From Trebonia sp036276115 (GTDB taxonomy: Bacteria > Actinomycetota > Actinomycetes > Streptosporangiales > Streptosporangiaceae), in NCBI GenBank assembly GCA_036276115.1, contig DATBEM010000266.1, forward strand, positions 1-38,523: 38,523 nt of DNA. The letters run 5' to 3'. Below are positions 34,140 to 38,523 of this stretch, one piece after another (position 1 is the stretch's first letter; each line of letters begins with the position of its first letter). Made by a program: the position numbers and the translations under genes. The notes beneath the pieces are model-generated. The model was not told the DNA's origin. It worked only from the letters and a program-made list of their open reading frames with translations, and made no database searches.

Positions 34140-34560
34140 CGGCGGGCTCCTTAACCTGCTGCCCGGCGGTGCCCGCCTGCTGGCTGGCCGTGTCCGCCTG
34201 CTGCTTCGCAGTGTCCGCCTGCTGCTTCGCAGTGTCGTGGTAGGCGCGCAGGGCCGGGATGACCTCTTCGAGGGCCTCGACCGTCGGGCCGATGCCGCAC
34301 GTGGCGAAGCAGACGACGACGGCCGAGAGCACTTCCTCGTCGGCGGCCCCGGCCGCCTTGGCGTACTTCACGTGGATGCCGACGCCCCGGGTGAGCTGGC
34401 GGGCGGTCAGCACGCTGAGCGTGTGGAGCTGCAGCTCCTTCTCGCTGAAGGCGAGGTCGGACCGCAGGCCGCTGATCATCTGGGCGTAGCCGGCGTACAG
34501 GGCGGGCTGGTTCTCCTTGAGCCAGACGAGGCCGGGAATGTCGCGGTTGACGTCACTCAT
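34126..34560 (-). CDS. Carboxymuconolactone-decarboxylase-like protein lacking CxxC
   Basis: 144 residues. The core (~10-105) has the all-helical CMD/AhpD look: KELQLHTLSVLTARQL, IHVKYAKAAGAADEEVLSAV and CFATCGIGPTVEAL. The AhpD CxxC-x3-H motif is not present: His63 is kept, but the two Cys positions are Leu56 and Gly59, so peroxidase-type redox chemistry is unlikely; a cyclase, decarboxylase or scaffold role is possible. The C-terminus is a four-unit ADTAKQQ-like heptad repeat, helical and Gln-rich. It sits between the cyclase-family and monooxygenase genes and overlaps the latter. Confidence 0.75.
   Translation of the reverse strand: MSDVNRDIPGLVWLKENQPALYAGYAQMISGLRSDLAFSEKELQLHTLSVLTARQLTRGVGIHVKYAKAAGAADEEVLSAVVVCFATCGIGPTVEALEEVIPALRAYHDTAKQQADTAKQQADTASQQAGTAGQQVKEPAGAAA
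34153..34236. repeat. 21-nt tandem repeat, four copies, in the CMD gene
   Basis: Copies start at 34153, 34174, 34195 and 34216. The last two are identical (CGCCTGCTGCTTCGCAGTGTC) and the first two diverge. They encode the C-terminal heptads of the CMD-like protein. The unit is a multiple of three, so expansion or contraction keeps the frame. Confidence 0.85.
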
Positions 34561-34584
34561 CTTCGTCTCCGGTTCTGTTCTGCG

Positions 34585-35400
34585 CTAGTTATGCGGGTCG
34601 GGAATGGCAACCGCGCGGGTCCAGGCGCCGCCCGCGTCGATGAGCCGGATGGGGAGGGCGATCACCTGGAAGGTCCCGAAGGGGATGGACCGCAGGTTGG
34701 CCATGCCCTCGATCTGGATGAACTCCCGGGTGCGGCCGTGCAGGTGCGCGGGCCACAGGACCTTGGCGTCCCCGGTCCGGTAGAAGTCGCGGACCATCTT
34801 GGGCACCGGCCGGTCGAAGCCCCAGCCGTCGGTGCCGATGACCTTCACGCCCAGGCCGGTCAGCAGGTCGATGGCGTCGGGCTCGATCCCGGGGAAGTCC
34901 CGGAAGTAGGCGGGAGTGCCGAACTTGAGGTCGGCGTCGCTGCGGAGCAAGACGATGGTCCCCTTGCCCGGCTCGTGATGCGCTTCCTTGATGGCCCGCT
35001 TCACGACCGGGGCGGACACCGTCTCGCCGCAGCCCCGCACGTCGAGCACCACGCCCTCGCCCACGAACCAGTCCAGCGGCAGGTCGCCGATCTTCTTGGC
35101 CGGGGCGCCCTCGCAGGTGGGCCCGTAGTGATACGGGGCGTCGACGTGGGTCGCCTGGTGGACCGACATCCGGTAGAACTCATTGGACAGGAAGTCGCCA
35201 CCCGGCAGGTCCGCCTTGCGGATCCGCCGGGTGCCGGCCAGCCAGCCGACGTAGTTGCGGGCCCTCTGCATCCGGTCGTCGCCCGGCAGGCTGCGGGTGT
35301 TCTTCGAGACCCGGGCGGCCCCGTCCTCGTGCCGCCACTGCTCGAACTGCACGCCCGGCGACGTGGTGCGGACCGGCAGGCTCAGGTCGATGACGCTCAC
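34585..35400 (-). CDS. Metal-dependent cyclase-family hydrolase
   Basis: 271 residues of the cyclase/kynurenine-formamidase family. The metal-binding signature HQATHVDAPYHYGP (HxxTHxDxPxH) lies at ~80-93, and HLHGRTREFIQIEGM near the C-terminus supplies the later acidic residue. In aromatic polyketide clusters family members act in ring closure or hydrolysis; the exact reaction cannot be told here. The start is a GTG whose ribosome-binding site (GAGGAGG) is part of the 35.4-kb junction repeat. It is separated from the upstream hydrolase by 73 bases and from the CMD gene by 24. Confidence 0.85.
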   Translation of the reverse strand: MSVIDLSLPVRTTSPGVQFEQWRHEDGAARVSKNTRSLPGDDRMQRARNYVGWLAGTRRIRKADLPGGDFLSNEFYRMSVHQATHVDAPYHYGPTCEGAPAKKIGDLPLDWFVGEGVVLDVRGCGETVSAPVVKRAIKEAHHEPGKGTIVLLRSDADLKFGTPAYFRDFPGIEPDAIDLLTGLGVKVIGTDGWGFDRPVPKMVRDFYRTGDAKVLWPAHLHGRTREFIQIEGMANLRSIPFGTFQVIALPIRLIDAGGAWTRAVAIPDPHN

Positions 35401-35476
35401 GCGCCCTCCTCGCTAACGCTCGCCGGCCGCCGTCGCGGACGGACAGCGCCTGCTCGCTCGCTCGCAAGCTCGCTCA
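35395..35476 (-). repeat. Junction repeat between hydrolase and cyclase genes
   Basis: Read on the minus strand, GTGAGCGAGCTTGCGAGCGA starts at the end of the hydrolase gene, and the element closes with GCGAGCGTTAGCGAGGAGG and GCGCGTGAGC, which supplies the cyclase ribosome-binding site and GTG. The last 40 bases match 23079-23118 with about six differences. The G-run/C-run hairpin of the other copies is absent here, so it is a partial or different-architecture copy. Confidence 0.6.
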
Positions 35477-36235
35477 CGGGGCTGCCTCCGCGATCATCCC
35501 GGCGACCAGCTCCGGGTACTCCAGGTGCAGGAAGTGCCCGGCGTCGGGCACCATCCGGTGCTCGCAGCCGGCGATGGCCGCGTGGATCTGGGCGCCGTGC
35601 GGGTCATACGGGCAGACCTTGTCGTACTGCCCGGTCAGCAGCAGCGTGCGCGCGCGGACGCGGGCGGCGGCCGCGGGGACGTCGATCCGGGCGAGCTGGT
35701 TGAGCTCCATGTGGCGCGACCACGGGATGGACGACCAGGCGGTGAAGACCTCCTGCGCGATGGCCGCCCGGCGGGCCGGTATCGCCCCCTCCCGGGGGAA
35801 GAAGAACGGCCCGGCGTGCTTGATCATCTCGTCGTTGCCCGCGGCCGCGGGCGGCTTGAACGAGCTGGTGTGCCGCAGCGCGCTGGCGATGATCACCAGG
35901 TCGGTGACCAGGTCGGGCCGCTGCGCGGCGAGGCCGATGGCCAGCTGGCCGCCGAGCGAGTGCCCGATGACCATGCCGCCGGTGAAGTCGAGCTCGTCCA
36001 GCAGCGTGCCGAGGGCGCGGACGTGGTCGGCCATGTCGGGCGAGGCCGGCAGCGGCGTGCCGCCGTGGCCCGGCAGGTCGACGGCGATGTGGCGGCCCGG
36101 CAGCCGCGCCATGAGCGGCGCCCACGTCTCCTTGTGGTCACGGTTGCCGTGCAGGAGCAGGGTGGGCCGGCCGGGGCCGGCGGTGTCGAGCAGGCTGAAC
36201 TCGACCCCGCCGACGGCGAGCGGGCTGATGGTCAC
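35474..36235 (-). CDS. Alpha/beta-hydrolase-fold protein
   Basis: 253 residues from a GTG overlapping the SchA/CurD-like gene stop (GTGA). The oxyanion region LLLHGNRDHKETW, nucleophile elbow VIGHSLGGQ (Ser ~92), Asp in LTGQYDKVCP (~205) and His in DAGHFLHLE (~235) form a full triad. It could hydrolyse an ester/thioester or help release or cyclise the polyketide; family members do many reactions. The sequence shows no lid domain beyond a modest insertion (~120-165). Confidence 0.88.
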   Translation of the reverse strand: MTISPLAVGGVEFSLLDTAGPGRPTLLLHGNRDHKETWAPLMARLPGRHIAVDLPGHGGTPLPASPDMADHVRALGTLLDELDFTGGMVIGHSLGGQLAIGLAAQRPDLVTDLVIIASALRHTSSFKPPAAAGNDEMIKHAGPFFFPREGAIPARRAAIAQEVFTAWSSIPWSRHMELNQLARIDVPAAAARVRARTLLLTGQYDKVCPYDPHGAQIHAAIAGCEHRMVPDAGHFLHLEYPELVAGMIAEAAP

Positions 36236-36597
36236 GGCGCGACGGTCTCGCGCTCGGTGTCGAACCTCCAGGAGAAGATCTCCTCCATCTGGACGACCGC
36301 CTGGTACTGCTGGACCCCGTCGACCGTCATCAGGTCACGCGGCAGGTCCAGCACCTCGTTGAGCATCTCCTCGAACTTGGCCAGCTGCTGGTGCCCGGCG
36401 GCCAGGCGCTGGTTCAGCTCATCGTCGGTCAGCTCGTGCTCGATGATCCGGACCACCAGGCCGTCGCGGATGTAGACGCCGTTGGAGGTCAGCCCCATGC
36501 GCTTGCTCACCTCGGCGTTCTGGATCGAGAAAAGCTCCCGGGCCCGGTCCTCGCAGCCGGGCTTGATGCGAAAGGCGATTACCGCGCGAGTGGTCAT
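36232..36597 (-). CDS. SchA/CurD-like spore-pigment-type protein
   Basis: A 121-residue protein with a ferredoxin-like-sized fold (AVIAFRIKPGCEDRARELF, then GVYIRDGLVVRIIEHE). It resembles the SchA/CurD family found in spore-pigment and pentangular aromatic polyketide clusters, whose exact role is unsettled (cyclase or accessory). An ATG follows AGGAAGAGG. It lies 24 bases downstream of the chain-length factor and overlaps the hydrolase start. This assignment rests on remembered family features, so moderate certainty. Confidence 0.68.
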   Translation of the reverse strand: MTTRAVIAFRIKPGCEDRARELFSIQNAEVSKRMGLTSNGVYIRDGLVVRIIEHELTDDELNQRLAAGHQQLAKFEEMLNEVLDLPRDLMTVDGVQQYQAVVQMEEIFSWRFDTERETVAP

Positions 36598-36621
36598 AGC
36601 AAAGCCTCTTCCTGGGGGTAG

Positions 36622-37848
36622 TTACTCATAGGTACGGCGCAGGAGCACGGAGCTGTTGTAGCCGTCGTAGCCGCGGGCGCAGACCAGCACCTTGTTCACC
36701 GGGGTCTCGCGCGCGGTCCGGACGAAGTCCAGGTCGTACTCGGCGGCCGGCCCGGTCAGCCCGGTCACCGGCGGTATCACCTGCTCGCGCATGGCCATCA
36801 GCGCGGTGACCACGTCGAGGGCGGCCCCGCCCTGGTACAGCCGCCCGGTCAGCGACTTCTGGGTGCTGACGGGGACGCCCCGGGACCCGAACACCGCGCT
36901 GATCGCGCGGGCCTCGCTGCGGTCGTAGCCGAGAACGCCCATCGCGTCCGGGATGACCAGGTCCACCTCGTGCGGGGCGGTCCCCGCGCGCTCCAGGGCC
37001 AGCCGCATCGACCGGGCGTACTGCTGGTGGCCCGGGTCGCGGGACGCGTGGCGGGCATCGTGGGTCATCCCCCAGCCGGCGATCTCCGCGTAGATGGCCG
37101 GCGCGTTCCTGGCCCGGGCGTGGTCGAGGCTCTCGGCGATGAGCACCGCGCCGCCCTCGCCGGGGACGTAGCCGGACGCGGTGGCGTCGAACGGGCGGTA
37201 GGCCGAGGCCGGGTCGTCGTCGGCCGTCAGCAGGCCGCTGCCCATCTGGCAGGCCAGGGCGTAGGGGCTCAGGGGCGCCTCCAGGCCGCCGGCGAGCACG
37301 ACCGAGCCGCCGCGGCCGATGGTCCGGGCCGCGTGCGCGAGGCTGTCCAGCCCGCCGGCGCTCTCGGCCGCCAGCACGCTGCACGGGCCCTTGGCCTGGT
37401 GCCGGATGGACAGCTGGCCGACGGTCGCGGCGTAGAACCAGGCGATCGACTGGTACGCCCCGACGGTCCGCGACGGCTGGCCCCATAGCCGCTGCAGCTC
37501 GCGCTGGCCGAACTGATTGCCGCCCGAGGAGCTGGCCATGGCCACGCTGACCTGGTAGGGATCCTCGTGCGGGAGCTCGAGGGCGGCGTCGGCGAGCGCG
37601 CCCTCGACCGCGACGAACGCCAGCTGGGTCCACCGGTCGGTCTGCACCATCAGGCGGCCTTCCATGCTGCCCGGGATGTCGACCGCCGGCACCTCGCCCG
37701 CGATGCGGACCTGGTAGCCGCTGGCGTCGAACGCCTGGATGGGGCCCAGCCGGCTGGTCCCGGCGGTGACCGTCGCCCAGTGCTCGGCCGCGCTCGTGCC
37801 GCTCGGCGCGACGACGCCGAGCCCGGTGATCACCGTCCGGGCGCTCAT
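36622..37848 (-). CDS. Type II PKS chain-length factor (KS-beta) with Ser at the Gln position
   Basis: 408 residues from the ATG at 37848 that overlaps the KS-alpha stop (ATGA); a longer in-frame extension is only KS-alpha shadow. The thiolase fold is complete: RTVITGLGVVAPSG, GPCSVLAAESAGGLDSLAHA, YRPFDATASGYVPGEGGAVL and the C-terminal YDLDFVRTARETPVNKVLVC. As expected for KS-beta the Cys is missing, but the residue there is Ser163 (AESAGGLD), where chain-length factors usually have Gln (EQAGGLD). KS-beta pairs with KS-alpha to set polyketide length and, via Gln, to prime by malonyl-ACP decarboxylation. Confidence 0.92.
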   Translation of the reverse strand: MSARTVITGLGVVAPSGTSAAEHWATVTAGTSRLGPIQAFDASGYQVRIAGEVPAVDIPGSMEGRLMVQTDRWTQLAFVAVEGALADAALELPHEDPYQVSVAMASSSGGNQFGQRELQRLWGQPSRTVGAYQSIAWFYAATVGQLSIRHQAKGPCSVLAAESAGGLDSLAHAARTIGRGGSVVLAGGLEAPLSPYALACQMGSGLLTADDDPASAYRPFDATASGYVPGEGGAVLIAESLDHARARNAPAIYAEIAGWGMTHDARHASRDPGHQQYARSMRLALERAGTAPHEVDLVIPDAMGVLGYDRSEARAISAVFGSRGVPVSTQKSLTGRLYQGGAALDVVTALMAMREQVIPPVTGLTGPAAEYDLDFVRTARETPVNKVLVCARGYDGYNSSVLLRRTYE

Positions 37849-38523
37849 GACGGGCTCGTGAAGATCATGGCCGACTGGAAGCCGCCGAAGCCGCTGCCAA
37901 CCGACAGCGCCACGTTGACGGGGATGTCGCGCGCGGTGTTCGGGATGTAGTCCAGGTCGCACTCGGGGTCGCGGTTGCGCCAGTTGGCGGTGGGCGGCAC
38001 CACGTTGGTGTCGACCGCCAGCGCGCAGGCCGCCATCTCGATCGCGCCGACCGCGCCGAGCGAGTGCCCGATCATCGACTTGATCGAGCTGACCGGGGTC
38101 CGGTACGCGGCCTGGCCGAGGGACCGCTTGAACGCGGCGGTCTCGTGGCGGTCGTTTTGCCGGGTTCCTGACCCGTGGGCGCAGATGTAGGACACGTCGT
38201 CGGCGTTGAGCCTCGCCTGGTCCATCGCCGAGTCGATGGCCAGCGACATCTCGGCGCCGTCGGGCCGCAGGCCGGTCATGTGGAAGCCGTTGCCGCGGGC
38301 GGCGTACCCGGCGACCTCGCAGTAGATCCGCGCGCCGCGCCGCTGGGCGTGCCCCAGCTCCTCCAGGACGAGCACGGCCGCGCCCTCGCCGAGGACGAAG
38401 CCGGTGCGGTCGCGGTCGAACGGGCGCGAGGCGTGGGCCGGGTCGTCGTTGTCGGGGGTGGTCGCCTTGATCGCGTCGAACGAGGCGCTGGTCACCGGGG
38501 ACAGCGGCGAGTCCGAGGCGCCG
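37845..38523 (-). CDS. Type II PKS ketosynthase KS-alpha (5' truncated by window)
   Basis: The C-terminal 225 residues of KS-alpha; the frame is open to the right edge (…ASDSPLSPVTSASFDAIKAT). Visible: RPFDRDRTGFVLGEGAAV, the first catalytic His in ICAHGSGTRQNDRHETAAFK, the second in SIKSMIGHSLGAVGAIE, and the ending GSGFGGFQSAMIF. The active-site Cys lies outside the window. The HGSGTRQND form and the SchA/CurD neighbour recall spore-pigment/pentangular KS. It joins ketide units on the acyl carrier protein; no carrier gene is in the window. The stop overlaps the chain-length factor start. Confidence 0.93.
   Translation of the reverse strand, partial: GASDSPLSPVTSASFDAIKATTPDNDDPAHASRPFDRDRTGFVLGEGAAVLVLEELGHAQRRGARIYCEVAGYAARGNGFHMTGLRPDGAEMSLAIDSAMDQARLNADDVSYICAHGSGTRQNDRHETAAFKRSLGQAAYRTPVSSIKSMIGHSLGAVGAIEMAACALAVDTNVVPPTANWRNRDPECDLDYIPNTARDIPVNVALSVGSGFGGFQSAMIFTSPS

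Overview
The window is about 38.5 kb of very GC-rich DNA with strong third-position G/C, frequent GTG starts and 4-base ATGA/GTGA gene overlaps, which points to a filamentous actinomycete. I cannot name the genus. No rRNA, tRNA, CRISPR array, transposase or integrase is visible.

Left block (1-12.7 kb, + strand): the end of a hybrid NRPS/PKS cluster. A 5'-truncated NRPS (A-PCP-C-PCP) is followed by a type I PKS (KS-AT-KR-DH-ACP), two tandem ATP-grasp ligases, a type II thioesterase and a small two-helix membrane protein. Most junctions overlap by 4 bases. The exception is the gap before the thioesterase, which holds a tandem 79/80-nt hairpin-rich repeat.

Middle block (12.6-21.3 kb): regulation and transport. 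A TetR regulator with a tandem palindromic operator faces a degraded methyltransferase-like remnant. Next come an MFS permease, an ECF sigma factor overlapping a membrane-anchored anti-sigma-like DUF4097 protein (ended by a strong hairpin), an MMPL exporter, and a NarL-type response regulator overlapping its histidine kinase.

Right block (21.4-38.5 kb, all - strand): cydA-cydB-cydD-cydC (bd-type oxidase and the CydDC exporter) lie directly downstream of a type II aromatic polyketide cluster. In transcription order that cluster reads: KS-alpha (cut by the window end), chain-length factor, SchA/CurD-like protein, alpha/beta hydrolase, metal-dependent cyclase-family protein, CMD-family protein, FAD monooxygenase, GT1 glycosyltransferase, nucleotidyltransferase-YvcK/CofD fusion, GmhB-like HAD phosphatase and DHA2 exporter. 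The KS features and the SchA/CurD protein suggest a spore-pigment/pentangular-type aromatic polyketide. The glycosyltransferase, fusion and HAD genes suggest dedicated sugar activation and transfer.

Points most worth following up: the nucleotidyltransferase-YvcK/CofD fusion beside GmhB and a GT1; a CydA of only about 396 residues with the quinol (Q) loop essentially absent; a chain-length factor with Ser where Gln is usual; an A-less C-PCP unit and a KR-before-DH order in the hybrid line; and a family of GC-rich repeats at gene junctions that supplies start codons, stop codons and Shine-Dalgarno sequences.
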